A stretch of 64,000 nucleotides of DNA from CAIKMD01 sp036501365 (GTDB lineage Bacteria > Pseudomonadota > Alphaproteobacteria > ATCC43930 > CGMCC-115725), in contig DASYAL010000014.1 of assembly GCA_036501365.1 (NCBI GenBank), positions 1-64,000 on the forward strand, written 5' to 3'. The position numbers and the translations under genes were made by a program. The notes beneath the pieces are model-generated. The model saw only the letters and a list, made by a program, of their open reading frames with translations. It did no database searches and had not been told where the DNA came from. Of the stretch, positions 33,065 to 43,299 are shown piece by piece (position 1 is the stretch's first letter; every line of letters starts with the position of its first letter).

Positions 33065-33769
33065 ATGCCCCTCACCCGCCGGCCCTCGCCCAATTTCGAT
33101 GCCCGCCCCGGTGCGGTCGAGATGCTGATCCTGCACTACACAGGCATGCGCACGGCGCAGGAAGCGCTCGACCGGCTGTGCGATCCCGCGGCAAAAGTCA
33201 GCGCGCACTATGTCGTCAACGAGGACGGCGCGACCTGGCAGCTGGTCGCCGAGGAGCATCGCGCCTGGCATGCCGGTGTCTCGGCCTGGCGCGGGCGCGG
33301 CGACATCAACGCCGCCTCGATCGGCATCGAGCTGGTCAATCCCGGCCACGAATTTGGCTATCGCGCCTTCCCCGAAGCGCAGATGGCAGCGCTCGAAACT
33401 CTTGCGCGCGGCATCCTCGCGCGCCATCCGATCCCGCCGCGTCAGGTTCTCGGCCACTCCGACATCGCGCCGCTGCGGAAGCAAGATCCTGGCGAGCTGT
33501 TCGATTGGCCGCGGCTGGCGCGGGCCGGGATCGGGCTCTGGCCGGATTTCGCCGCGCCCGTTGCGGCGCCCGCGTCGATTGGTGAAGTCCAGGCTCTTCT
33601 TGCGAAAATCGGCTATCGCTGCCCGCAAAACGGCACGGTCGACGCCGAGACCACTGCGGTTATCACGGCATTTCAGCGCCATTACCGGCCGGCGCGCTGC
33701 GACGGCGTCGCCGATGACGAGACGCGGCGGCGCATCGCCGGGCTTGCCGAGGCGTCCCAATCCGCCTAG
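33065..33769 (+). CDS. N-acetylmuramoyl-L-alanine amidase, AmpD/AmiD-like
   Basis: A zinc amidase (amidase_2 fold) that cuts the bond between MurNAc and L-alanine in muropeptides. The zinc ligands match AmpD: H24 in LILHYTG, H131 in LGHSDIAP and D141 in KQDPG. Residues ~170-225 are a PG_binding_1 peptidoglycan-binding domain (IGEVQALLAKIGYRC ... VITAFQRHY). There is no signal peptide, which points to cytoplasmic muropeptide recycling rather than AmiD at the outer membrane. It lies right before rnpB and the dcw cluster. Confidence 0.9.
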   Translation: MPLTRRPSPNFDARPGAVEMLILHYTGMRTAQEALDRLCDPAAKVSAHYVVNEDGATWQLVAEEHRAWHAGVSAWRGRGDINAASIGIELVNPGHEFGYRAFPEAQMAALETLARGILARHPIPPRQVLGHSDIAPLRKQDPGELFDWPRLARAGIGLWPDFAAPVAAPASIGEVQALLAKIGYRCPQNGTVDAETTAVITAFQRHYRPARCDGVADDETRRRIAGLAEASQSA

Positions 33770-33778
33770 GTCTTTGGC

Positions 33779-34168
33779 GCCAGACGGCCGGATGGCTACC
33801 TTCGCCGCAAGGCGGGGGAGGAAAGTCCGGGCTCCACGGAAGCACGGTGCCGGGTAACGCCCGGCGGGGGCGACCCCAGGGAAAGTGCCACAGAAACACA
33901 CCGCCAACCCTGCCGCGGCTCCGGCCGCGGCCGGCGGCAAGGGTGAAATGGTGCGGTAAGAGCGCACCGCGCTGCCGGCAACGGCAGCGGCAGGGCAAAC
34001 CCCACCGGGAGCAAGACCAAGTAGGGGTGGCAGAACCTTCGGGTTCGGGCGGGTTTCCGCGCCGCCATCCGGGTCGGTCGCGCGAGGCGTCCGGTAACGG
34101 GCGTCCCAGATGAATGGTCATCCCCCGCTTTCGGGCGGGGACAGAACCCGGCTTACAGGCCGTCTGGC
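33779..34168 (+). ncRNA. rnpB: RNase P RNA (class A)
   Basis: The catalytic RNA that removes 5' leaders of tRNA precursors. The ends pair over 11 bp: GCCAGACGGCC (33779-33789) with GGCCGTCTGGC (34158-34168). The conserved core GAGGAAAGTCCGGGCTCCA lies near 33819-33837, and the closing ACAGAACCCGGCTTAC near 34141-34156. CAAGTAGGGGTGGCAGAACC and the GGTAACGCCCGG region are also present. It is about 390 nt and lies between the amidase and mraZ. Several short ORFs inside it are meaningless. Confidence 0.96.
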
Positions 34169-34341
34169 ACATTATCCCGCCGCGATCCTGCCGCGCCATT
34201 CGCGATTTCGTACGCAACAAGCGTTTCATCAGGAACAAAACAAGAATTCCGATTCATTTGGACAATTACTCGGAGGTGTCGATTTTATCCACCGATTTAG
34301 CGCTAACCCTCGCTTTTTCATCGATTTTTACTCGGCTAACG

Positions 34342-34382
34342 TTTGACAACCCATGATTTCCCATGATATCCCAATTAGTCCC
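34342..34382 (+). promoter_or_regulatory. mraZ promoter with four MraZ-box repeats
   Basis: Four CCCA boxes (TGGG on the other strand) occur at 34349, 34359, 34369 and 34379, exactly 10 bp apart. They match the MraZ operator, which is a set of TGGG(A/G) repeats with 5-nt spacers upstream of mraZ. A TTGACA (34342-34347) directly precedes them and GATAT (34364-34368) can serve as the -10. The operator overlaps the promoter, so autorepression of the dcw operon is the natural reading. The gap from 34169 to here is AT-richer and non-coding, with a GANTC methylation site at 34251. Confidence 0.8.
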
Positions 34383-34448
34383 AATTCGTGGAGGCGTGCG
34401 CGGGCGGCAAGTGCGCGTTTCCCGGGACGGTGTTCGGTGTCGCGGGGC

Positions 34449-34922
34449 ATGTTTGGGGAACCTGCGTTGGCGCTGTTTTCATCGACTTTTTTCAACAAGG
34501 TCGACCGCAAGGGCCGGGTCTCGGTGCCGGCGGGATTTCGCGCCGCGCTCACCGGCCAGAGCTTCGCTGGCATCGTCGCTTTCCGCTCGCTGAAATTTCC
34601 GGCGCTAGACGCCGGCGGTTACGACCGGCTCGAGGACATCGCCCGGAGCCTCGACGAGCTTCCCGAATTCTCCGACGAGCGCGAAGCGCTCGCTTCAATG
34701 CTGTCGGATGCGCATGAGCTGCCTTTCGACGGCGAAGGCCGCATCGTACTGCCGCAACCGCTGATCGATCACGCCGCCATCGGCGAGCAGGTCGCCTTCG
34801 TCGGCGTCGGCCGCAGCTTCCAGCTCTGGGAGCCGGCGCGCTTTCAGCGCCATCAGGACGAGATGCGGGAGCGCGTCCGCCAGCGCGGCTTCACCCTGCC
34901 GCCGCGGAGTCCCGCGAGGTGA
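34449..34922 (+). CDS. mraZ: Transcriptional regulator MraZ
   Basis: The first gene of the dcw cluster, a DNA-binding protein with two AbrB-like halves that represses its own operon. FSSTFFNKVDRKGRVSVPAG is the conserved first half and LPFDGEGRIVLPQPLIDHA the second. Start ATG 34449 gives 157 residues; TTG 34467 would give the family's usual ALF start and is a strong alternative. The stop codon overlaps the GTG start of rsmH (GTGA). Confidence 0.93.
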   Translation: MFGEPALALFSSTFFNKVDRKGRVSVPAGFRAALTGQSFAGIVAFRSLKFPALDAGGYDRLEDIARSLDELPEFSDEREALASMLSDAHELPFDGEGRIVLPQPLIDHAAIGEQVAFVGVGRSFQLWEPARFQRHQDEMRERVRQRGFTLPPRSPAR

Positions 34923-35860
34923 CGCAAGCCGGCGCGCATATTCCCGTCTTGCTCGCCGAAGTGATCGCCGCGCTGAAGCCCCATGATGACGGGCTTTATC
35001 TCGACGGCACGTTCGGCGGCGGTGGCTATAGCGAGGCGATCCTGCGCAGCGCGCGCTGCCAAGTGGTGGCGCTCGATCGCGATCCCGCGGCCGTCGCGCG
35101 CGGCGAAAGCCTGGCGCGGCTTTATGCCGGCCGACTTACTCTGCTCGAAGGCCGCTTCTCGGAGATGGAACGTCTCCTGGCGCCGCTCGGCACCGCCCAT
35201 CTCGCCGGCGTCGCGCTCGATCTCGGCATCTCCTCGGCGCAGCTCGACGACCCCGCGCGCGGCTTCTCGTTCCGCGCCGAAGGCCCGCTCGACATGCGCA
35301 TGAGCGGTGAAGGCCGCAGCGCCGCCGATCTCGTCAACACGGCCGACGAGGCCGAGCTCGCCGCGATCATTCGCGATTACGGCGAAGAGCGCTTCGCGCG
35401 CCGGATCGCGCGCGCCATTGTCGCGGCGCGACCGCTCGCCGGCACATCCGATCTCGCCGCCGCGATACGCGGCGTCGTGCCGGAGACCGGCGGCATCGAT
35501 CCCGCCACCCGCACCTTCCAGGCGCTGCGCATCGCGGTGAACGAGGAGCTCGACGAACTCGATCGCAGCCTCGCCGCTGCCGAGCGGTTGCTCGAGCCGG
35601 GCGGACGCCTCGTAGTCGTCGCATTCCATTCGCTCGAAGACCGGCGCGTCAAAGATTTCCTGCGCCAACGCGGCGATACGGCGCCCAAAGTGAGTCGCCA
35701 TGTTCCGGCGACACGCGGCCCGGCGCCGAGCTTCCACCTGCTGCAGCGCAAGCCGGTCGCGCCCGGTGCCGGCGAGATTGCGCGCAACCCGCGGGCTCGC
35801 TCCGCCCGGCTGCGCGCCGCCGAGCGCACGATCGCGCCGGCCTGGGAGATCGCCGCATGA
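34919..35860 (+). CDS. rsmH: 16S rRNA (cytosine1402-N4)-methyltransferase RsmH
   Basis: Methylates C1402 in the ribosomal P site using SAM. 313 residues beginning AHIPVLLAEVIAALKP; the SAM loop is YLDGTFGGGGYSEAIL, followed by VALDRDP. LDLGISSAQLDDPARGFSFR and LDMRMS are family signatures, as is VVAFHSLEDRRVKDF near the end. GTG start overlaps mraZ and the stop overlaps ftsL (ATGA). Confidence 0.97.
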   Translation: MTQAGAHIPVLLAEVIAALKPHDDGLYLDGTFGGGGYSEAILRSARCQVVALDRDPAAVARGESLARLYAGRLTLLEGRFSEMERLLAPLGTAHLAGVALDLGISSAQLDDPARGFSFRAEGPLDMRMSGEGRSAADLVNTADEAELAAIIRDYGEERFARRIARAIVAARPLAGTSDLAAAIRGVVPETGGIDPATRTFQALRIAVNEELDELDRSLAAAERLLEPGGRLVVVAFHSLEDRRVKDFLRQRGDTAPKVSRHVPATRGPAPSFHLLQRKPVAPGAGEIARNPRARSARLRAAERTIAPAWEIAA

Positions 35861-36216
35861 TCCGCCCCGGCACCCTGGTCTGGCTCTGCATCGTGATCGC
35901 CGTCGGCTACACGATGTTCCAGGTGAAATACGAGGTAATGCGGCAAGAGCAGACGCTCGCCAGCCTCAACAAGCAGATCGCCGACGACCGCGAGCAGATC
36001 CGCGTGCTCGATGCGGAATGGAGCTATCTCACGCGCCCCAGCCGCCTCGAGGATCTCGCCGCCCGCTTCCTCCATCTCTCCGGCATGAGCGCCGCGCAGA
36101 TCGTCACGCTGAGCGCCGTGCCGGCTGCGCCGGCTGCCGCGCCGGTTTCGCCCAGTGCCGCCGCGCCGGCCACCGGCCCGGGCCTCGCCGCGGTTGTCAG
36201 AAAACCCGTACCATGA
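35857..36216 (+). CDS. ftsL: Cell division protein FtsL
   Basis: A 119-residue bitopic divisome protein. One N-terminal transmembrane helix (LVWLCIVIAVGYTMFQV) is followed by a coiled coil (EQTLASLNKQIADDREQIRVLDAEWSYL, cut here by motif) and a Pro/Ala-rich tail. The WSYLTRPSRLEDLAARF part is the conserved FtsL feature. Its place between rsmH and ftsI with 4-nt overlaps on both sides settles the call. FtsL partners FtsB and FtsQ to activate FtsWI. Confidence 0.9.
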   Translation: MIRPGTLVWLCIVIAVGYTMFQVKYEVMRQEQTLASLNKQIADDREQIRVLDAEWSYLTRPSRLEDLAARFLHLSGMSAAQIVTLSAVPAAPAAAPVSPSAAAPATGPGLAAVVRKPVP

Positions 36217-37961
36217 GTGCATCATCGCCGCGCGATCCCAATCCGTGCCGCCCGCGCCATTTCCGCCCCGGTCCTTGCGGTCCCGAGCCGCAGGAAGGAC
36301 CGGCAAAGCAGTGGATCGAGACGGGCCGCACCCGGCTCATCATCGCCGGCGCGCTGATGAGTCTCGCTTTCCTCGTGATCGCCGGCCGGCTCGTCGAAGT
36401 GTCGGGCTTCAAATCGGGCGACAATCGCGTGGCGCGCGAGGCCACGCCGACGCGCATCGAAACCAGCCGCGCCGATATCGTCGACCGTAATGGCGTGCTG
36501 CTGGCGACGACGCTGCCAACGCCGTCGCTCTATGCCGATCCCAAGGAAGTGCTCGACGCACGCAGCGCCGCACGCAAACTCGTGCGGCTGCTGCCCGAGC
36601 TCAACGAGGGGGAACTCGTCGCCAAGCTCAGCGCCGACAAGGGCTTCGTCTGGCTGAAACGGCAACTGACACCGCGCCAGATGGCTGCGATCAATGCGCT
36701 CGGCATCCCCGGCATCGATTTCCAGGACGAAGACAAGCGCATCTACCCGCAAGGCCGCGCCTTCGCCCATGTCGTCGGCTATGCGGGCGTCGACAACAAA
36801 GGTCTCGCTGGTATCGAGCGCAGCTTCGACGAGGCGCTGCGCAGCCGCCAGCAGCCGCTCCAACTCTCGGTCGATCTGCGCATCCAGGCGATCCTGCGCT
36901 CCGAGATCGCGCAACAGATGAACGAGTTCCGGGCGATCGGCGGCAGCGGCATCGTCATGAACGTCAACACCGGCGAGGTCCTCGCGCTTGTATCGCTGCC
37001 GGATTTCGATCCCAACGACCCCGGCGCCTCGCCGACCGAGAACCTCTTCAACCGCGTGACGCTCGGCACCTACGAGATCGGCTCGGTGTTCAAGATCTTC
37101 ACCGTCGCGATGGCGCTCGACGATCACGTCACGACCCTCGAAGGCGGCTATGACGCCAGCCATCCGATCTCGATCGGCCGCTTCACCATCCACGACGACG
37201 ACCCGCAGAACCGCTGGCTCTCGGTGCCCGAAATCTTCAAGTATTCCTCGAACATCGGCGCGGCGAAGATGGCGGTCGATGTCGGTGCCGATCGCCAGCG
37301 CGATTTCCTCGCCAAGCTCGGCCTCCTGAAGGCGCCGAATTTCGAACTGCCCGAGATCGGCGCGCCGCTGTTGCCGAGCATTTGGCGCACGGTCAACGTT
37401 ATGACCATCGGCTTCGGCCACGGCATCTCGGTGAGCCCGTTGCAGGTCGCGACGGCGGTGAGCGCGGTCGCCAATGGCGGCATCCTGCATCCGGCGACGC
37501 TGATGAAGCTGCCCGACGGCGCCGCGGCCGCGGGACGGCGCGTGCTGTCGGAATCGACCTCGATCCAGATGCGCAAGCTGTTGCGTCTCGTCGTCGAGCA
37601 GGGCACAGGCAAGCTTGCTGAAGCGCCCGGCTATCTTATCGGCGGCAAAACCGGCACGGCCGAGAAAGTCTCGGGCCACGGCTATGCGACCCACTCGCTG
37701 ATGTCGTCTTTCGCGGGCGTCTTTCCGGTCAACGATCCGCGCTACTTCATCATGATCTCGATCGACGAGCCGCATGGCGACAAGAAATCCTTCGGCAACG
37801 CGACCGGCGGCTGGGTGGCGGCGCCGGGCGTCTCGCGTAGCGTCGAGCGGATGGCGTCGTTACTGGGAATTCAACCTGTCGACGAGGATTCGCCCGAAAT
37901 TCGCCGTTCTTTGATGGTCGGCTTGCCGGTACCGTCGGGGCGGAAATTTGCGTCTAACTGA
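36213..37961 (+). CDS. ftsI: Peptidoglycan D,D-transpeptidase FtsI (PBP3)
   Basis: The septal class B penicillin-binding protein, 582 residues. A cytoplasmic start and one membrane helix (LIIAGALMSLAFLVIAG, residues ~40-58) are followed by the dimerisation domain with SRADIVDRNG. The transpeptidase motifs are S291-V-F-K294, S345-S-N347 and K479-T-G481. ATG 36213 overlaps the ftsL stop. FtsW, its glycosyltransferase partner, is encoded downstream in the same cluster. The N-terminal tail has Pro- and Cys-rich residues not usually seen, which are likely cytoplasmic. Confidence 0.96.
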   Translation: MSASSPRDPNPCRPRHFRPGPCGPEPQEGPAKQWIETGRTRLIIAGALMSLAFLVIAGRLVEVSGFKSGDNRVAREATPTRIETSRADIVDRNGVLLATTLPTPSLYADPKEVLDARSAARKLVRLLPELNEGELVAKLSADKGFVWLKRQLTPRQMAAINALGIPGIDFQDEDKRIYPQGRAFAHVVGYAGVDNKGLAGIERSFDEALRSRQQPLQLSVDLRIQAILRSEIAQQMNEFRAIGGSGIVMNVNTGEVLALVSLPDFDPNDPGASPTENLFNRVTLGTYEIGSVFKIFTVAMALDDHVTTLEGGYDASHPISIGRFTIHDDDPQNRWLSVPEIFKYSSNIGAAKMAVDVGADRQRDFLAKLGLLKAPNFELPEIGAPLLPSIWRTVNVMTIGFGHGISVSPLQVATAVSAVANGGILHPATLMKLPDGAAAAGRRVLSESTSIQMRKLLRLVVEQGTGKLAEAPGYLIGGKTGTAEKVSGHGYATHSLMSSFAGVFPVNDPRYFIMISIDEPHGDKKSFGNATGGWVAAPGVSRSVERMASLLGIQPVDEDSPEIRRSLMVGLPVPSGRKFASN

Positions 37962-39395
37962 GCTCATGGACGGGGGAGCCGCCCTCCGCCTGCCCGCCGG
38001 GGTGCGCGAACCCGAGGTCACCGGCCTGTCCGCGGACTCGCGCGCCGTTCAGCCTGGATTTCTGTTCGCCGCTTTGCCGGGCACGCAAGCCGACGGCAAG
38101 CGCTTCATCGCCGACGCGGTCAGGCGCGGCGCCGCCGCGGTTCTGACCGATGACGCGGCAGCGGTGACCGGCCTCACGCCGGTCGCCACCGATCCCAATC
38201 CGCGGCGGCAATTCGCGCGTATGGCGGGCCGCTTCTACGCACCACAGCCGAAGACCATCGCGGCGGTGACCGGCACCAACGGCAAGACCTCGATCACAGT
38301 GTTCCTGCGCCAGATTTGGGCCGCGCTCGGTCAGCCGGCCGCGAGCCTCGGCACGATTGGCCTTTTCGCGCCCGGCATCGCGCAGCCCGGCAGCCTCACG
38401 ACGCCCGATCCCGTGACACTCCATCGCGATCTCGCGATGCTCGCCAAGGCCGGCGTCGATCACGTCGCGCTCGAAGCTTCGAGCCACGGGCTCGACCAGT
38501 TCCGGCTCGACGGGCTCAATCTCACAGCCGCCGCTTTCACCAATCTCACCCGGGACCATCTCGACTATCACGCCGACATGGAAGCGTATTTCGCTGCCAA
38601 GGCGCGGCTCTTCACCGAGTTGCTGCCCGCGAGCGGCACCGCGGTCTACAACATCGACGCGTCGCAGACCGCGCGCCTCTCGGTGCTAAGCAAGGGCCGC
38701 GGCCAGACGATCATCACCTATGGCCGCAATCCGGCAGCGGATATCTGGCTCTCCGATGCGCTTCCGGAAGGCCTCGGCCAGCGCATCCGCTTCTCGGGCT
38801 TCGGCGAGAAGCGCGACATCTGGCTGCCGCTAATGGGTGCGTTCCAGGCCTGGAACGCGCTCGCGGCGCTCGGCCTCGCGATCGCCTCCGGCGCGCCGGC
38901 AAGGGCGGCGTTCGACGCCGTCGCGAAACTGACGGGCGTACCGGGCCGGATGCAGCGCATCGGCGACGCGCCGGTGATCGTTGATTATGCGCATACGCCC
39001 GACGCGTTGCAGACCGCGCTCACCGCGCTGCGACCGTTCTGCACCGGCAAGCTCATCGTCGTCTTCGGCTGCGGCGGGGATCGCGACGCCGGCAAGCGTC
39101 CACAAATGGGCGCGATCGCCGAGCAGCTCGCCGACCGCGTCATCGTCACCGACGACAATCCGCGCAGCGAGAACCCGATCGCGATCCGGCAGGCGATTCT
39201 CGCCGCCTGCCCCAAGGCGCAGGAGATCGGCGACCGCGCCGAAGCGATCCGCGCCGGCATTGCGATGATCGCGCCGGGCGACATCATGCTGCTCGCCGGC
39301 AAGGGCCATGAGCGCGGCCAGATCGTCGCCGGCAAGACGCTGCCCTTCGACGACGCCGAGGTTGCTGCCGGCGTGCTCCGCGACAGGACGCGCGC

Positions 39396-39399
<4 letters not shown>
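37948..39399 (+). CDS. murE: UDP-MurNAc-L-Ala-D-Glu:meso-diaminopimelate ligase MurE
   Basis: Adds the third amino acid of the peptidoglycan stem. 483 residues; ATP-binding TGTNGKTS near 108-115, EASSHGLDQFRLDG, and D403-N-P-R406 (DDNPRSE), which selects meso-diaminopimelate. LLAGKGHERGQ near the end is family-typical. The start is TTG 37948 inside the ftsI 3' end, or ATG 37966 just after it. The stop overlaps murF (ATGA). Confidence 0.95.
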
Positions 39400-40826
<1,427 letters not shown>

Positions 40827-40831
40827 CGCGC

Positions 40832-41920
40832 ATGCTGTTTCATTTGCTCGCGCCGCTGGCCGACCGGTTCGAGCCGTTCAACCTCTTCCGCTATCTCACT
40901 TTCCGCTCGGCGGGCGCCGTCGTGACCGCGCTTGTGATCAGCTTCCTCTGCGGGCGGCCGATCATCTCCTGGCTACGCTCGGTACAGCGCGAGGGCCAGC
41001 CGATCCGTAGCGACGGGCCGGAAGGCCATCTCCTCACGAAGAAGGGCACGCCGACCATGGGCGGCGCGCTGATCCTTCTCGCGGTCATCACCTCGACGCT
41101 GCTCTGGGCGGATCTCACCAACCGCTATGTGTGGATCACGCTGGGCGTCACCATCGGCTTCGGCGCGATCGGCTTCATGGACGACTACCAGAAGCTCGCC
41201 AATCGTTCGCACAAAGGCGTTCCAGGCAAGGCGCGTCTGCTCGGCGAGATCACCATCGCGGCCTTCGCGGTGTTCGGCGTGATGGTCATCACCCGCATGC
41301 CGCTCGCCACCGGCCTGGCGGTGCCGTTCCTCAAATCGGTGCTGATCCCGCTCGGCTGGTTCTTCCTGCCGTTCGGCGTCTTCGTCGTCGCCGGCGCCTC
41401 GAACGCGGTCAATCTCACTGACGGCCTCGATGGGCTCGCGATCGTCCCGACGATGATCGCGGCGAGCTGCTTCATGCTGATCGCCTATCTCGTCGGCAAC
41501 GTGGTGTTCTCGAATTATCTGCAGATCCAGCACGTGCCCGGCACCGGCGAGCTCGCCGTGTTCTGCGGCGCGATGGTCGGCGCAGCGCTCGGCTTCCTCT
41601 GGTTCAACGCGCCGCCGGCGATGGTGTTCATGGGCGATACCGGCTCGCTGTCGATTGGCGCGGCGCTCGGCATCATCGCCGTCATCACCAAGCAGGAATT
41701 GGTCCTGGCGATCATCGGCGGGCTGTTCGTACTCGAGACGGTGTCCGTGATCGTGCAGGTCGCGAGCTTCAAGCTCACGGGCAAGCGCGTCTTCCGGATG
41801 GCGCCGCTGCATCACCATTTCGAGAAGAAAGGCTGGCACGAGCCGACCATCGTTATCCGCTTCTGGATCATCGCCTCGATCCTCGCGATCGCGGGCCTCT
41901 CGACCCTGAAGCTGAGGTAG
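40832..41920 (+). CDS. mraY: Phospho-MurNAc-pentapeptide transferase MraY
   Basis: Makes lipid I by moving phospho-MurNAc-pentapeptide to undecaprenyl phosphate at the inner membrane. 362 residues with ten membrane helices; GTPTMGGAL, FMDDYQKL (catalytic Asp pair), NAVNLTDGLDGLA and the Mg-binding FMGDTGSL, then FRMAPLHHHFEKKGW, are all intact. Start ATG 40832 is 5 bp after murF. Confidence 0.97.
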   Translation: MLFHLLAPLADRFEPFNLFRYLTFRSAGAVVTALVISFLCGRPIISWLRSVQREGQPIRSDGPEGHLLTKKGTPTMGGALILLAVITSTLLWADLTNRYVWITLGVTIGFGAIGFMDDYQKLANRSHKGVPGKARLLGEITIAAFAVFGVMVITRMPLATGLAVPFLKSVLIPLGWFFLPFGVFVVAGASNAVNLTDGLDGLAIVPTMIAASCFMLIAYLVGNVVFSNYLQIQHVPGTGELAVFCGAMVGAALGFLWFNAPPAMVFMGDTGSLSIGAALGIIAVITKQELVLAIIGGLFVLETVSVIVQVASFKLTGKRVFRMAPLHHHFEKKGWHEPTIVIRFWIIASILAIAGLSTLKLR

Positions 41921-41925
41921 CGGCG

Positions 41926-43299
41926 ATGATTGAAATCACCAGCTTTCGCAGCCAGCGTGTCGCCGTCATGGGCCTCGCCCGCTCCGGCCTCGCCGCGGCG
42001 GAAGCGCTGAAGCGCGGCGGCGCCGAGGTGCTCGCCTGGGACGACAGCGCCGAGAAGCGCGCGCAAGCGGCGGCGCAGGGCCTGCCGGTGGTCGATGTCG
42101 GCACGGCTAATCTCGAAGGCGTCGCAGCGCTGGTGCTGTCGCCCGGCATTCCCTCAACTTTCCCCAAGCCGCATCCGGTGGCGGCGAAAGCGCGCGCGAC
42201 GGGCATCGAGATCATCGGCGACATCGAGCTTCTGGCGCGCAGCCGTCGCGAGGCTCGCTATGCCGGCATCACCGGCACCAACGGCAAATCGACCACGACC
42301 GCGCTTCTCGGCCACATCCTCGCTGCAGCCGGCCTGCGCGTCGCGGTCGGCGGCAATCTCGGCGTGCCGGCGCTGTCGCTCGATCCGCTCGGCAAGGATG
42401 GCGTCTATGTGCTCGAGATGAGCTCCTATCAGCTCGAACTCACCAAGAGTCTCGTCTTCGACGTCGCCGTGCTGCTCAACATCACGCCCGATCATCTCGA
42501 CCGGCATGGCGGCATGGAAGGCTATGTCGCGGCCAAGGAGCGCATCTTCGCCGGCCAGACCGCGCGTCAGGCGGCGGTGATCGGTCTCGACGACGCGGTC
42601 TGCCAAGGGATCGCCGCAAAGCTCGCCGCAACCGGCCATCGCATCGTGCCGATCTCGGCCGAACGCGCCGCGCCGGGTGGCGTCTATGTCGAAGGGGGAA
42701 GGCTGATCGACGATATCGATCACCGCCGTGCGTCGACGCTCGACCTCAGCGGGCTGCCGCGCCTGCCCGGCCGCCACAACTGGCAGAACGCGACCGCGGC
42801 TTTCGCCGCGGCGCGCTGTCTCGGGGTCGGCGCCGAAGCGGCGGCGCGCGGCATCGCCAGCTTCCCCGGCCTTGCCCATCGCCAGGAGCTGATCGCGACC
42901 GTCGAGGGCGTGCGCTATGTCAACGACAGCAAGGCAACCAATGCCGACGCGACCGAGAAGGCGCTGGTCTGCTACGACGACATCTGCTGGATCGCCGGCG
43001 GCGTCGCCAAGGAAGGGGGCATCGCCAGCCTCGCGCCCTATTTCCCGCGCATCCGCCACGCTTTCCTGATCGGTGAGGCCGCGCCGGCTTTCGCCGCGAC
43101 TTTGTCGGGGCAGGTCGCTTTTACGCGCTCGGGCGATCTCGCCACCGCGGTCCGCCAGGCACGCGACGAAGCGCGGCCCGGCGGCACCGTCCTGTTATCG
43201 CCGGCCTGTGCTTCCTTCGACCAGTTCAGGGATTTCGAAGCGCGCGGCGAGGCGTTTCGCTGCCTCGTCGAAGCGCTGAAGCACGAGGCACGCGCATGA
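41926..43299 (+). CDS. murD: UDP-MurNAc-L-alanine:D-glutamate ligase MurD
   Basis: Adds D-Glu to UDP-MurNAc-L-Ala. 457 residues; the N-terminal VAVMGLARSGLAAAEALKRG binds the uridine end, GITGTNGKSTTTALLGH is the ATP loop, and MSSYQLE, LPGRHNWQNATAA and VNDSKATNADAT are family blocks. Start is 5 bp after mraY, and the stop overlaps ftsW (ATGA). Confidence 0.97.
   Translation: MIEITSFRSQRVAVMGLARSGLAAAEALKRGGAEVLAWDDSAEKRAQAAAQGLPVVDVGTANLEGVAALVLSPGIPSTFPKPHPVAAKARATGIEIIGDIELLARSRREARYAGITGTNGKSTTTALLGHILAAAGLRVAVGGNLGVPALSLDPLGKDGVYVLEMSSYQLELTKSLVFDVAVLLNITPDHLDRHGGMEGYVAAKERIFAGQTARQAAVIGLDDAVCQGIAAKLAATGHRIVPISAERAAPGGVYVEGGRLIDDIDHRRASTLDLSGLPRLPGRHNWQNATAAFAAARCLGVGAEAAARGIASFPGLAHRQELIATVEGVRYVNDSKATNADATEKALVCYDDICWIAGGVAKEGGIASLAPYFPRIRHAFLIGEAAPAFAATLSGQVAFTRSGDLATAVRQARDEARPGGTVLLSPACASFDQFRDFEARGEAFRCLVEALKHEARA

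Noticed and set aside
34169..34340. CtrA-binding sites upstream of mraZ
   Set aside because: Only partial TTAA-like half sites; no full TTAA-N7-TTAA.
33847..34356. Small frames within and after the RNase P RNA
   Set aside because: They follow the structured RNA and the mraZ leader and have no ribosome-binding site or homology that I recognise.
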